A stretch of DNA of 64,000 nucleotides from assembly GCF_014280875.1 (NCBI RefSeq), contig NZ_JACLAL010000003.1:434001-498000 (forward strand), in the 5' to 3' direction. Positions 9,081 to 19,087 of the stretch are shown one piece after another; the stretch's first letter is position 1, and every line of letters starts with the position of its first letter. The notes beneath the pieces were generated by a model that worked only from the letters and a program-made list of their open reading frames with translations, was not told the origin of the DNA and did not search any database. This DNA comes from Paenirhizobium daejeonense (GTDB lineage Bacteria > Pseudomonadota > Alphaproteobacteria > Rhizobiales > Rhizobiaceae). A program made the position numbers and the translations under genes.

Positions 9081-9665
9081 TCAGTTCGGGCAACTCTGCA
9101 ACTGCCTGGAATAGGTGTAGGCGATGTTGGTAAAGCGCTTGGCGCCCTGCAGCGCCTCGCTGTTGCTGCGGTAGCTTCCGCGCGAGTAGCCGACATGACC
9201 GGAATGGTATGCGAGGTAGAGCTGGTAGGGCTCGTTCAGCGGAATGCCGTTCTTGATGTTGCTCTGGCGGTGGTACCAACCGATGAACTGGATGGCATCG
9301 GCAAAATCGGTGCGGCGTGCCGAGTAACGGCCGGTCTCGCGCTGATAGCGATCCCAGGTGCCGTCGAGCGCCTGCGAATAGCCATAGGCCGTCGACTTGC
9401 GCTTCCACGGGATGAAGCCGAAGAGCTTGGTGCGCGGGGGCTTGGCGTTGGAGCGGAATCCCGATTCAGTATAGATCGTCGCCATCAGGATCGGAACCGG
9501 CACGCCATATTCGCGCTCGGTATTGCGGGCTGCCCGCCGCCAGTTGTTGAACAGGCCATCGCGCTGCTCGAAGATCGCGCAGGCATTGCGCGTCTGGTTC
9601 GGCGGTTTGGCGCAGGCAGACAGGATCAGCATGACGCTGAGCGTTGAGACAAGGGCGGTACGCAT
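9081..9665 (-). CDS. Lysozyme-like lipoprotein (SLT-type transglycosylase fold)
   Basis: A 194-residue exported lipoprotein. The signal peptide ends in the lipobox LSAC (Cys at residue 18). The mature part has a lysozyme-like fold: the candidate catalytic Glu is in MATIYTESGFRSNA (about residue 67), followed by AYGYSQALDGTWDRYQ and the substrate-groove segment YLAYHSGHVGYSRGSY. This matches peptidoglycan lytic transglycosylase-type proteins of rhizobia. Activity is inferred. It lies 39 bases upstream of the GFA gene on the same strand, so the two may be co-transcribed. Confidence 0.82.
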   Translation of the reverse strand: MRTALVSTLSVMLILSACAKPPNQTRNACAIFEQRDGLFNNWRRAARNTEREYGVPVPILMATIYTESGFRSNAKPPRTKLFGFIPWKRKSTAYGYSQALDGTWDRYQRETGRYSARRTDFADAIQFIGWYHRQSNIKNGIPLNEPYQLYLAYHSGHVGYSRGSYRSNSEALQGAKRFTNIAYTYSRQLQSCPN

Positions 9666-10081
9666 GACAAAGACCTCTCTTGGAGCGCCCAGTCTATTCC
9701 TTAAAATTTAATGAAAAGTTTTCTGACCTTTATGGGTGATAGGGGTGGTGCGACGATTATGCAAAACCGCTGTTTCTGCACGGTTGTTTTTGTCGTTTTC
9801 TGGCGAATTCGATACATTCGTGGAGCTTGTCACGTAATCTCGCTGCGGTAGCCAGATCGAAGTTGATTTAGTTCGTTGCCGATGCCTGGGGCCTGATAAC
9901 GCTCAGGTTTCAAGTGACGCCGTGCAACAGGGAAAGGTGGTGTCTGTTAAAGTAGACGCTAGTTGGAGATGGTTTTGCGATTCGGCGTAGCCCGCGAACT
10001 GGCAAGCTGCGACAACCAACAGGCAACCCAATTTGCGCAACCTGCAAAATCGCCCGGCGAGAAGCAATCGAGGTCTACGGT
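9666..10081. other. Gene-free stretch
   Basis: About 415 bases with lower GC than the neighbours and no convincing ORF, terminator or RNA gene. It contains the promoter of the minus-strand lipoprotein gene at its left side and the upstream region of the orphan gene at 10082. No repeat or integrase remnant was recognised. Confidence 0.6.
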
Positions 10082-10675
10082 ATGGAACGCCCTAGCAAGC
10101 AAGCCCGCCCCACAGTGCAACAGCGAACGCTGATTCTGAATGATGCCCTAGGCATGTGGGAGAAGTTGGCTTGGAATGTGGAAGAGCTTGAGGACATTCA
10201 GCGCATGCAAAATGACGAGTTTCAACCGCTTTGCTACGCGTTCTTAGATGCCTGTATCACCGCTCAATGCCTCCAGCATTGGGTTCTTCATCATCTCGGG
10301 ATGCAAGGCAAGGAAAAGTCAAAGGCTTTTGAGGCGGAGCTTTATACCCGAATGCCAGATCAGTTAATGTGCGTTTCAATTGCAAATTCGGCAAAGCACG
10401 CCCACTACTCTGGTGACTGGTCAGGCGTTTTGGAATTGGTTTTTGAGCCATCGGATGAAGATGTTCAGGGCGGCTGGAGTGTTCGTCACATTTATCCAGG
10501 CAGCGAGGAGAGGCTAGTGACCGTGGGAAATCTCCGAGAGCTTTGCTTCCAGTGGTTTAACTTACTCGTAGAACGTGGCCTAGTTCATGGTCCATACACT
10601 TCACCCGCTTGGTTCTCAAACAAGATGCGACGTATTTTCGGCAATTGGGATCTGCCGGAACAAGAACCCCTTTGA
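10082..10675 (+). CDS. Hypothetical protein, orphan of lower GC
   Basis: A 197-residue soluble protein that is not recognised. It has no signal peptide or membrane segment, several Trp, Cys and His residues (for example CITAQCLQHWVLHHLG near residue 58), and is predicted to be largely helical. Codon and base use are visibly less GC-rich than in the neighbouring genes, which suggests recent acquisition. It lies between a gene-poor stretch and a tRNA-Met gene, a common site for inserted DNA. The ATG at 10082 has only a weak ribosome site (GAGG at about 10070). No function is proposed. Confidence 0.6.
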   Translation: MERPSKQARPTVQQRTLILNDALGMWEKLAWNVEELEDIQRMQNDEFQPLCYAFLDACITAQCLQHWVLHHLGMQGKEKSKAFEAELYTRMPDQLMCVSIANSAKHAHYSGDWSGVLELVFEPSDEDVQGGWSVRHIYPGSEERLVTVGNLRELCFQWFNLLVERGLVHGPYTSPAWFSNKMRRIFGNWDLPEQEPL

Positions 10676-10704
10676 ACGGCGTCTTCGACGGGTCTCTGAA
10701 AAAC

Positions 10705-10735
10705 GCATTTTTGCAATTCTCGCTGTCAAAAATGC
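10705..10735. repeat. A/T-rich inverted repeat after the orphan gene
   Basis: GCATTTTTG (10705-10713) and CAAAAATGC (10727-10735) form a perfect nine-base inverted repeat 30 bases after the orphan gene. It may be a weak terminator or a remnant of the event that brought in the gene. Confidence 0.4.
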
Positions 10736-10822
10736 AAAATCGCGCGTCATGCCACATAGGCCAAAGGCAGCGCCCCGCCACAGGAAAGAGCTCAGAACAG
10801 CATCATCGAGAAGCCGGAAATT

Positions 10823-10899
10823 TGGTAGCGGGAGGCGGACTTGAACCGCCGACCTTGGGGTTATGAATCCCACGCTCTAACCACCTGAGCTACCCCGCC
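10823..10899 (-). tRNA. tRNA-Met (anticodon CAT)
   Basis: A 77-base tRNA with the CCA end encoded. The acceptor stem GGCGGGG pairs with TCCCGCT (G-U at both ends), the D arm is GCTC/GAGC, the anticodon loop TTCATAA gives CAT, and the T arm is GGCGG-TTCAAGT-CCGCC. The elongator methionine type is likely; the G1 end excludes the usual C1-A72 initiator feature, while an isoleucine (lysidine) tRNA is less likely from the acceptor sequence. The last anticodon-stem pair is A31 with C39, a mismatch. Confidence 0.92.
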
Positions 10900-10930
10900 A
10901 CACATCGATCGTCGCGTTTGAAAAATCAAA

Positions 10931-10958
10931 GCCGCCCGAAGCGATGGGCGGCTTATAA
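10931..10958 (-). terminator. Intrinsic terminator of mnmA
   Basis: Read on the minus strand: GCCGCCC-ATCGCTTC-GGGCGGC followed by TTTGATTTTT. It lies about 85 bases after the mnmA stop codon and before the tRNA gene. Confidence 0.8.
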
Positions 10959-11035
10959 GGCGAGGCTCCCGTTAGTGTCAAGCGCGTGACAGGCAAAAAC
11001 AGAAGCGTTTTCACCGACGTTTGAAAGGAGGCCTT

Positions 11036-12241
11036 TCAGGCGGCGACGGGAGACGAAAGAAGTGTCTTCAGCGAGGCCTCCGCATCGGCCGCCCGTTCGG
11101 AGCGATCGATGAAGCCGCCGCCATAGACGCGGGCGTCGGCGCCCGGCGCAGAATAGAGAACGCAGGCCTGACCCGGAGCAATGCCGGCTTCGCCGATCTC
11201 CAGATCGACATAGATGCCGTTTTCGTCAGCACGCAGCATGGCCGGTGCCGGCGGGCGGGTGGAGCGGACCTTGGCGAAGCAGGCGAAGCCATCACGGGCT
11301 TCATCGACAAGCGCCTTGTCGCCCAGCCAGTTGATGTCGCGCAGATAGACGCGGTGGGTTTCCAGCGCTTCCTTTGGACCGACGATCACGCGGCGCGAGC
11401 GAGCATCGAGATAGATGACGTAGAGCGGTTCGCCGGTGGCGACGCCCAATCCCTTCCTCTGGCCAATCGTATAATGGAGGATGCCTTCATGGCGGCCGAG
11501 CACGCGACCGTCGAGATGCACGATGTCGCCGCCAAGCGCCGAGTCGGGGCGAAGCTTGGTGATGATGTCGGCATACTTGCCCTGCGGCACGAAACAGATG
11601 TCCTGACTGTCGGCCTTCTGGGCGACGACAAGGCCCATTTCCTCGGCCAGCACGCGGGTTTCAGCCTTGGAGAGGCCGCCCAACGGAAAGCGCAGGTAAT
11701 CGATCTGTTCCTGCGTCGTGGCAAACAGGAAGTAGCTCTGGTCGCGTTCGCTATCGATCGGGCGAAACAGCGCCCGATGCCCCGGATCATCGGGAAGGGG
11801 CGTTGCCCGGGAACGGATATAGTGGCCGGTCGCCAATGCGTCGGCGCCGAGTTCCTTCGCGGTCGCCAGGAGGTCGGCGAACTTGACAGTCTGGTTGCAG
11901 GCAACGCAGGGGATCGGCGTTTCGCCGGCGACATAGCTTTCCATGAACGGGTTGATGACCGTGTCGCGGAAGCGCTGTTCGTAGTCGAGGACGTAATGGG
12001 GAATGCCAAGCGTTTCGCAGACGCGGCGCGCATCGTCGATATCCTGACCGGCACAGCAGGAGCCTGCACGATGCACGGCGGCGCCGTGATCGTAGAGCTG
12101 CAGCGTGATGCCGAGAACGTCATAGCCCTCGCGTTTGAGAATGCCGGCGACAACGGAGGAATCCACGCCGCCCGACATCGCCACAACGACGCGGGTATCT
12201 TCAGGCTTCTTGTCAAAATCCAGCGTATTCACGGGGCTCAT
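11036..12241 (-). CDS. mnmA: tRNA-specific 2-thiouridylase MnmA
   Basis: A 401-residue ATP-dependent enzyme that thiolates U34 of tRNAs for Lys, Glu and Gln. The PP-loop SGGVDSS is at residues 23-29. The two active-site cysteines are seen in [12 protein letters not shown] (about 115-118) and [12 protein letters not shown] (about 215). The C-terminal beta-barrel domain is present and the length is normal. It starts [12 protein letters not shown]. It is divergent from the epimerase gene at 12432, with a 190-base promoter region between them. Confidence 0.96.
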   Translation of the reverse strand: MSPVNTLDFDKKPEDTRVVVAMSGGVDSSVVAGILKREGYDVLGITLQLYDHGAAVHRAGSCCAGQDIDDARRVCETLGIPHYVLDYEQRFRDTVINPFMESYVAGETPIPCVACNQTVKFADLLATAKELGADALATGHYIRSRATPLPDDPGHRALFRPIDSERDQSYFLFATTQEQIDYLRFPLGGLSKAETRVLAEEMGLVVAQKADSQDICFVPQGKYADIITKLRPDSALGGDIVHLDGRVLGRHEGILHYTIGQRKGLGVATGEPLYVIYLDARSRRVIVGPKEALETHRVYLRDINWLGDKALVDEARDGFACFAKVRSTRPPAPAMLRADENGIYVDLEIGEAGIAPGQACVLYSAPGADARVYGGGFIDRSERAADAEASLKTLLSSPVAA

Positions 12242-12431
12242 CCGCCAATTTCATGCGTTGAAAGGTGAGGCATGGCCAGCGTTCCGCCATCGGAATGCGG
12301 CAAATTGCGTTTATGGATCGCGAAGACCTCGACCAGATTGTTGACGGATATAGAAAGGATTGCTGTCCCGCGCAAGGGGCGGCGATTCGCCAGCGGCGCG
12401 GGACGCCCTGCAGGGAAAGGAATGAAAGACG

Positions 12432-13418
12432 ATGACTGGCCTCATTCTGACCGCCACGGAGGAGCGTTTCCCTGTTGCCGGCAGCTTCACCATTTCGCGC
12501 GGTTCGCGCACGGAAATCCGCGTCGTTACGGTCACGCTTTCGGACGGCAGTTTCACCGGGCGAGGGGAGTGCGTACCCTATGCCCGCTATGACGAGACCG
12601 TTGACGGGGTGATCGCGACCATCCTGTCCTGTGCGGCCGACATGAAAAAGGGCATGACGCGCGAGGCGCTGCAATCGCGGCTGCCGGCGGGTGCGGCACG
12701 CAACGGCCTCGATTGCGCATTCTGGGACCTTGAAGCAAAGCGCGGCGGGCGGCCTGCCTGGCAGATCGCGGGCATTCCCGCGCCGAAGCCGGTCGAGACC
12801 GCCTTCACGCTGTCGCTCGGCACGCCGGAAAGCATGCGCGAGGCGGCCGCGAAGAATGCAGCGCGGCCGCTCCTCAAGGTCAAGCTCGGCGGTGAGGGCG
12901 ATATCGAACGGATCGAGGCGGTAAGGGCGGGTGCGCCGGCTTCAAAGATCATTGTCGACGCCAATGAGGGGTGGTCGGTCGAGCAGTATCAGGCGCTTGC
13001 GCCCGTTCTGGTCAAGCTCGGCGTGGCGCTTGTGGAACAGCCGCTGCCGGCGGGAAAGGACGATGCTCTTCTCGATATCAAAAGAGTGCTGCCCGTCTGC
13101 GCCGACGAAAGCTGCCATGACCGCGCTTCGCTTGCAAAGCTTGTCGGAAAATATGATGCCGTGAACATCAAGCTCGACAAGACCGGTGGTCTGACCGAGG
13201 CGCTGGCGATGCGCGAGGTGGCGCTGGTTGCCGGCTTCGACATCATGGTCGGCTGCATGCTCGGCACATCGCTTGCCATGGCGCCGGCCTTTCTGGTGGC
13301 GCAGGGCGCGCCTTATGTCGATCTCGACGGACCGCTGCTGCTTGCCGCCGACCGCGACGATCCGATCCGCTATGACGGTTCGATGATGCAGGCGCCCGCT
13401 TCACGTCTCTGGGGTTGA
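12432..13418 (+). CDS. dgcA: Enolase-superfamily dipeptide epimerase / N-acyl amino acid racemase
   Basis: A 328-residue muconate-lactonizing-type enolase. The barrel residues are visible: LKVKLGG (K-x-K acid/base, about 153-155), metal ligands in IIVDANEGW (about 178), LVEQPLP (about 204) and CADES (about 228), and the second catalytic lysine in NIKLDKTGG (about 250). This pattern is that of L-Ala-D/L-Glu epimerases and the related N-acetyl-D-glutamate racemase DgcA described in rhizobia. The first recycles peptidoglycan peptides. The symbol is a best guess between these two. It starts 12432 after GGGAAAGGA. It converges on the sugar kinase gene with a rhizobial repeat between them. Confidence 0.82.
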   Translation: MTGLILTATEERFPVAGSFTISRGSRTEIRVVTVTLSDGSFTGRGECVPYARYDETVDGVIATILSCAADMKKGMTREALQSRLPAGAARNGLDCAFWDLEAKRGGRPAWQIAGIPAPKPVETAFTLSLGTPESMREAAAKNAARPLLKVKLGGEGDIERIEAVRAGAPASKIIVDANEGWSVEQYQALAPVLVKLGVALVEQPLPAGKDDALLDIKRVLPVCADESCHDRASLAKLVGKYDAVNIKLDKTGGLTEALAMREVALVAGFDIMVGCMLGTSLAMAPAFLVAQGAPYVDLDGPLLLAADRDDPIRYDGSMMQAPASRLWG

Positions 13419-13431
13419 TCGGGCTTTGATT

Positions 13432-13484
13432 CTGGAGCTATTCCGGACGCAAAACCGGTTCCCACTTTTGCTGGACTTGCTCTA
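13432..13484. repeat. Rhizobial intergenic repeat, copy 1
   Basis: TTCCGGACGCAAAACC, then CCACTTTTGCTGGACTTGCT and CTA, match the dispersed repeat seen many times at gene ends in Rhizobiaceae. It fills the gap between convergent genes, and its last three bases provide the TAG stop of the minus-strand kinase. A diverged copy lies at about 30809-30873. Confidence 0.65.
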
Positions 13485-15062
13485 CAGCGTATCCAGTTCG
13501 GCGCGGTGGCGTTGCATGGCAAGGAAACGCCGGTAGTCGCTCTCATAGAGGGCGTGTTTCGCTTCATCCGGCTGTCTGCTGCGTGAGGGTGCGGCCATGC
13601 CGACACCTGCGGCCGCAAGCGACGGATAAAGCCCGCCGGCGGCCGCCGCATTCATAGCGGTGCCCACCAGCACGGCGTCGTCGGTGTCGGGTATCACCAG
13701 CTCGCGACCGGTGACATCGCCGTAAAGCTCGACCAGCAGCGGATTCTTGACGTGCCCGCCGGTGAGATGCAGACGCTCCGGCCGGATGCCGCTCCTCTCC
13801 ATTGCTTCGAGGATTTGGCGCAGGGCCAGCGCAATCGCCACGCAGGCGCGCCAGTAGATGCGGCAGAGGCCGTCGAAGGAACTATCGAGCGTCAGGCCGG
13901 TGATCGCGCCGGTAAGGTTCGGATCGGCAAAGGGCGAGCGGTTGCCGTGAAAGTCCGGCAGGATATGGAGGCGGGCGGCAAAGTCTTGCCCTTCCGTCTG
14001 CCTGAGAGCCTGCACCCGTTCAATTACCTGTCGATGCCGCGAAGGCGTTGGTTCACCGCCTTCTCCATGCAATCGAAGTAGATGATTGAGCAGGCCGCCC
14101 GTGGCCGACTGGCCGGCCTCCACCAGCCATTGGCCGGGAAATACCGCATCGAAGAAGGGTCCCCACAAGCTCTTTCCGAAATGGGGCGCGGCGGCAAAGG
14201 AAATCAGGCAGCTCGAGGTGCCGCCGATCAGCGCGATCCGTTGTTCCAACGCGTCAGGCTGATCCGCGATTGAGCCCAGCACGCCCAGCGCGCCAGCATA
14301 GGCATCGACCATGCCGGCAGCGACCACGACGTGGGTGCCGAGGCCAAGTTCCGTTGCGGCCTTCTCCGTCAGCGAGCCTATCGCCTGTCCGATGGCCACA
14401 CCCTCTTGCGGCAAACCACCCCGTGTCAGAAGATCGCCAAGGCCGATCCTGTCGAGAAAATCCTGGCTCCAGCCGCTTTTCTCATGGGCGAGAAAATTCC
14501 ATTTGGAGGTGAGCGTGCAGAGCGACCGGCCGGTGCTGCCGGTGGCGCGCCAGCTCATGAAATCCGCCAGATCGAAGAAATGGCCGGATTTCACCCATAG
14601 ATCGGGGCGATTGCGCTTCAGCCACATCAGCTTCGGGATCTGCATTTCCGGCGAGATCGCCTCGCCGGCATAAGCGAGCAATGGATGGCGCGTTTGGCTG
14701 ATTTCGGCGGCCTCGCGGCTGGCGCGGTGGTCTAGCCAGGCGATGGTGTCGAAGGTTGCTCCGTTTTCACAGGCAAGCGCCAGCGGCTTGCCCTGTGCAT
14801 CACGCAGAACGAGCGAGCAGGTGGCGTCGAAGGCAAGCGCGGCGATGCGTTCAGCCGACAGTTCGGCCGCCGCGAGGGCCTCGCGGACGGCTATACAGGT
14901 GGCGGTCCATATCTGTTCGGAATCGTATTCGGCGATGTGGTCGCCGATCTGCCGCATCTCGATCGGATGTTCCCTGCGGCAAAGCAATCGGCCTTGTCGG
15001 TCGACGACACCGGCGCGCGCGCTGCCCGTCCCGACATCCACCGCAATCACGTGGTCGCGCAT
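13482..15062 (-). CDS. FGGY-family carbohydrate (pentulose) kinase
   Basis: A 526-residue ATP-dependent sugar kinase, last gene of the polyol unit. The N-terminal phosphate-binding motif is VDVGTGSARAG (about residues 7-17). The C-terminal ATPase half contains GGHVKNPLLVELYGDVTGRE, typical of the FGGY family, close to the D-ribulokinase subgroup. It probably phosphorylates the ketose formed by the dehydrogenases of the operon; which ketose is not certain (fructose, xylulose or ribulose). The Met at 15062 is chosen because the fold begins there; 22 further upstream codons overlap the HAD gene region without a ribosome site. It is separated by 25 bases from the HAD gene. Confidence 0.88.
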   Translation of the reverse strand: MRDHVIAVDVGTGSARAGVVDRQGRLLCRREHPIEMRQIGDHIAEYDSEQIWTATCIAVREALAAAELSAERIAALAFDATCSLVLRDAQGKPLALACENGATFDTIAWLDHRASREAAEISQTRHPLLAYAGEAISPEMQIPKLMWLKRNRPDLWVKSGHFFDLADFMSWRATGSTGRSLCTLTSKWNFLAHEKSGWSQDFLDRIGLGDLLTRGGLPQEGVAIGQAIGSLTEKAATELGLGTHVVVAAGMVDAYAGALGVLGSIADQPDALEQRIALIGGTSSCLISFAAAPHFGKSLWGPFFDAVFPGQWLVEAGQSATGGLLNHLLRLHGEGGEPTPSRHRQVIERVQALRQTEGQDFAARLHILPDFHGNRSPFADPNLTGAITGLTLDSSFDGLCRIYWRACVAIALALRQILEAMERSGIRPERLHLTGGHVKNPLLVELYGDVTGRELVIPDTDDAVLVGTAMNAAAAGGLYPSLAAAGVGMAAPSRSRQPDEAKHALYESDYRRFLAMQRHRAELDTL

Positions 15063-15087
15063 CGTGGCCTGTTTCCGTCCCGTTTTT

Positions 15088-15765
15088 TCATTTTTGCATA
15101 AGGTGGAGCAATTCGACCATGTCGTCAAACTGCCTGTCAGGCTCGAGGGCTGCGATTTCGTCGCGGTAGGAAGCGAGGGTTGTATGCGAACCGCCGGTAA
15201 AGGCGAAAACCGTCATGCCGGCCGCCCTTGCCGCCATGATGCCGGCGGGACTGTCCTCGATAACGACGCAAGCCTCGGGCGGAAAGCCCATCTCCGATGC
15301 GGCATAAAGGAAGAGATCGGGCGCCGGTTTGCCATTCTCGACCATGGATGCGCTGAAGAGATGCGGCGAGAAACGGTCGAAGAGGCCGGTTATCGTCAAG
15401 GAAAGCGCAATGCGTTCCGGCTGGCTCGATGAGGCCACGCACCAACTGTGCCCGGCTCGATCGAGATCATCGAGTGCCTTGGCGACATTCGGTATGGGCT
15501 TAAGTTCCTGCCGGAACCTCGCGTGAAGAGCGGTCCTCAGGTCGGCGAGGAAGCGCTCGCCGATTTCGAGGGCGAACTCGTTGCGCGCGGTTGCGATCAC
15601 CGCCGCGAGGCTCTTGCCGAGAAAACGCCGGTGGGCATAGTCCGCGTCGATCGTCACGCCGGCCTGCCGGAAGGCATCGACCAGAACGGCGAGCGATATC
15701 GGCTCGCTATCGACGAGCACGCCGTCGCAATCGAAGATGACCAGCCGTCTTTCATCCTTTTCCAT
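15088..15765 (-). CDS. HAD-family phosphatase (beta-phosphoglucomutase-like)
   Basis: A 225-residue haloacid dehalogenase-type hydrolase. The nucleophile motif is FDCDGVLVDSE at about residues 10-20, motif II is CVASSSQPERI (about 110), the motif III lysine is in MVENGKPAPDLF (about 145), and the motif IV acidic pair is in VVIEDSPAGIMAARAAG. The cap domain is of the beta-phosphoglucomutase type. In the polyol operon it lies between mtlK (7-base gap) and the kinase, so it may dephosphorylate a sugar phosphate, for example to relieve polyol-phosphate toxicity. That role is inferred. Confidence 0.87.
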   Translation of the reverse strand: MEKDERRLVIFDCDGVLVDSEPISLAVLVDAFRQAGVTIDADYAHRRFLGKSLAAVIATARNEFALEIGERFLADLRTALHARFRQELKPIPNVAKALDDLDRAGHSWCVASSSQPERIALSLTITGLFDRFSPHLFSASMVENGKPAPDLFLYAASEMGFPPEACVVIEDSPAGIMAARAAGMTVFAFTGGSHTTLASYRDEIAALEPDRQFDDMVELLHLMQK

Positions 15766-15772
15766 GACGGGA

Positions 15773-17257
15773 TCAGGCTGCCAGCCTGCCGTCGAGATAA
15801 CGCTTCAGCGTTTCTGCCGTGCCGACCACGCGAAGTGTTGTCAGTGCATGACTGAAGCGTCGGATGAAGAGCGGGTTCTGGCCGACCGCGCCGAAGATGT
15901 CGCCGAGCGCGAGGAAGGCCTTCGGGTCATCGCGGGAGGCGAGCGCTGCTTTCTGCAGACGCTCGGCGCTGGCATCGTTGAACACGATGGCCTTGCCGCT
16001 GTCGGACTTGCCCTCGAAATAGCGGCACCATAGAGCTGAGACGAGAGCCAGCCCCACGACGTCCAGTCCCTTGTTCAGCCGGTCGGCGGTTGAGGGCAGG
16101 ATGAACTTCGGCTGGCGGTTCGAGCCGTCCTGCGCGAGTCGCGGAATGGTGTCGCCGATCTTCGGATTGGAGAAACGGCTTTCGATGAGCTGGAAATAGT
16201 CGTCTAGGCTGGTGTCCGGCACCGGCGGCACGACGGGTATGATTTCGTCCCGCTCCAGCTTGGCGAGGAAGGCGCGGATCAGCGGCTCCTCCATCGCCTC
16301 GTGAACGAAGTGGATGTCCATCAGCGCGGCGGGATACGCGATGGCCGCGTGGCCGCCGTTCAGGATGCGCAGTTTCATCAGCTCGTAGGGCGCGACATCC
16401 GGCACGAAGGTGACGCCGACTGCCTCGAGCGCCGGGCGACCGAGCGGGAAGCGATCCTCCAGCACCCATTGCTTGAATTCCTCGCAGAAGACTGGCCAGC
16501 CATCCTCGATGCCGTAGGTATCGCGGGCGATGCCGATTTCTCGTTCGCCGGTTGCGGGCGTGATGCGGTCGACCATGGAATTGGGGAAGGCGACGTTTTC
16601 ATGGATCCAGTGGGCGAAATCGGGGTCCGAGAGCTTTGCAAGACCGGTGATGGTGGCTTCCGTCACCTCGCCATTGCCCGGAATGTTGTCGCAGCACATG
16701 ACGGTAAAGGGGGGCATGCCCTTCGCCCGACGGGCCTTCAGGCCGGCGATGATGAGGCCGAATACGGTCTTCGGCTCTCCCGGATTGGCGGCGTCGGCCA
16801 CCATGGCCGGATGGCCGGGGTCGAACTTGCCGGTTGCCGGATCGATGAAATAACCGCCCTCGGTGATGGTCATCGACACGATGCGGATCGCCGGATCGGA
16901 AAGCGCCGCGATGATGTCGCCGAAGTCGGGGGCGGCGATCATGCCGGTCATCGGTCCGGTGACGGTGGCGGTGCTGCGGTTGATGTCCTGCTCGACGACC
17001 GTCGTCAGATAGTCCTGCGCTTCCAGCGTTTCCTTCATCTTGCGGTCGGATGGCAGGACGCCGGCGCCGAGAATGGCAAAATCCATGTCCCGGCCCTGGT
17101 TGAAGAGCTCGTGGAGGTAGACGGCCTGATGGGCGCGGTGGAAGTTGCCGACGCCGAAATGCAGGATCCCGGCCTTCAACTGTTCCCGGCTATAGGCCGG
17201 GATGGTTGCGGTTCCAGAGATTTCGGCAAGGTTTGCCAGCGATAGCTTGCAGGTCAT
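15773..17257 (-). CDS. mtlK: Mannitol 2-dehydrogenase family protein
   Basis: A 494-residue polyol dehydrogenase of the long-chain mannitol dehydrogenase family, oxidising D-mannitol (and often D-arabitol) to the 2-ketose with NAD. The N-terminal GILHFGVGNFHRAHQAVY is the Rossmann signature. The catalytic region has KLRILNGGHAAIAYPAALMD, with the active-site Lys and His of this family. It lies 47 bases after smoS in the same operon. The order smoEFGK-smoS-mtlK matches the polyol operons of Rhodobacter and Sinorhizobium. Confidence 0.93.
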   Translation of the reverse strand: MTCKLSLANLAEISGTATIPAYSREQLKAGILHFGVGNFHRAHQAVYLHELFNQGRDMDFAILGAGVLPSDRKMKETLEAQDYLTTVVEQDINRSTATVTGPMTGMIAAPDFGDIIAALSDPAIRIVSMTITEGGYFIDPATGKFDPGHPAMVADAANPGEPKTVFGLIIAGLKARRAKGMPPFTVMCCDNIPGNGEVTEATITGLAKLSDPDFAHWIHENVAFPNSMVDRITPATGEREIGIARDTYGIEDGWPVFCEEFKQWVLEDRFPLGRPALEAVGVTFVPDVAPYELMKLRILNGGHAAIAYPAALMDIHFVHEAMEEPLIRAFLAKLERDEIIPVVPPVPDTSLDDYFQLIESRFSNPKIGDTIPRLAQDGSNRQPKFILPSTADRLNKGLDVVGLALVSALWCRYFEGKSDSGKAIVFNDASAERLQKAALASRDDPKAFLALGDIFGAVGQNPLFIRRFSHALTTLRVVGTAETLKRYLDGRLAA

Positions 17258-17304
17258 TTCACTAGTCCTCGAAAGCGAGACATGATTTGTGCCGACGGCG
17301 GCCT

Positions 17305-18077
17305 TCAGCTCATCCAGTTGCCGCCGTCGACGTTGTAGGTCTGGGCGACGATGTAGTCGGCTTCCGCCGTGGCGAGGAAAATCGCCATGCCCGTAAGATC
17401 TTCGGCGCGGCCCATGCGGCCGAAGGGAACGGCTTCTCCTACGAGCCGTTTCTTTTCCCCGATGGGACGGTGCTCGTAGCGGGCGAAAAGCGCATCCACG
17501 CCATCCCAGTGCTCGCCGTCCACGACGCCGGGTGCGATGGCGTTGACGTTGATGCCGTGCTTGATGAGGTCGAGACCGGCCGACTGGGTGAGCGAGATGA
17601 TCGCGGCCTTGGTGGCGCAGTAGATGGCGACCAGCGCTTCGCCGCGCCGACCGGCCTGGCTCGCCATGTTGACGATCTTGCCGCCCTTGCCGCGGGCGAT
17701 CATCGATTTCGCGACCGCCTGCAGTGTAAAGAGCGAGCCCGCGACATTGATGGAGAACAGCCGGTCATAGCTTTCGCGAGTGATCTCGACGATCGGTGCA
17801 AGGTCGAAGAGGGCGGCGTTGTTGACGAGAATGTCGATGCCGCCGGTCCTGTCTTCCACGGCTTTGACGGCGGCGTCGATCGAGGCCTGTTCGGTCACGT
17901 CGAGCAGCACCGGATAGGCCTGCTCGCCGATTTCCGCGGCGGTCTGGCTGGCGCGTTCGAAGTCGATGTCGGCGATCGCGACCGTTGCGCCCTCGCGGAC
18001 ATAGGCTTCCGCGAAGGCCCGGCCGATGCCGCGCGCCGATCCGGTGACCAGCGCCGATTTGCCCTGAAGTCTGCCGG

Positions 18078-18081
<4 letters not shown>
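17305..18081 (-). CDS. smoS: Sorbitol (L-iditol 2-) dehydrogenase, SDR family
   Basis: A 258-residue short-chain dehydrogenase. The cofactor motif is TGSARGIG (13-20), then VNNAALFD, the catalytic Ser in [11 protein letters not shown] (about 143), and Tyr/Lys in YCATK (about 155-159). The context (ABC polyol importer and mannitol dehydrogenase) makes sorbitol-to-fructose oxidation the likely reaction. The start overlaps the end of smoK by four bases (ATGA), a sign of translational coupling. Confidence 0.92.
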
Positions 18082-19076
<995 letters not shown>

Positions 19077-19087
19077 GTGCGTGTTCC

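Noticed and set aside
10587..10866. Overlapping plus-strand frames running into the tRNA-Met gene
   Set aside because: They overlap a well-paired tRNA and the end of the orphan gene, and lack a ribosome site.
11021..12268. 415-codon plus-strand frame over mnmA
   Set aside because: Shadow frame; MnmA with its PP-loop and cysteines is complete on the other strand.
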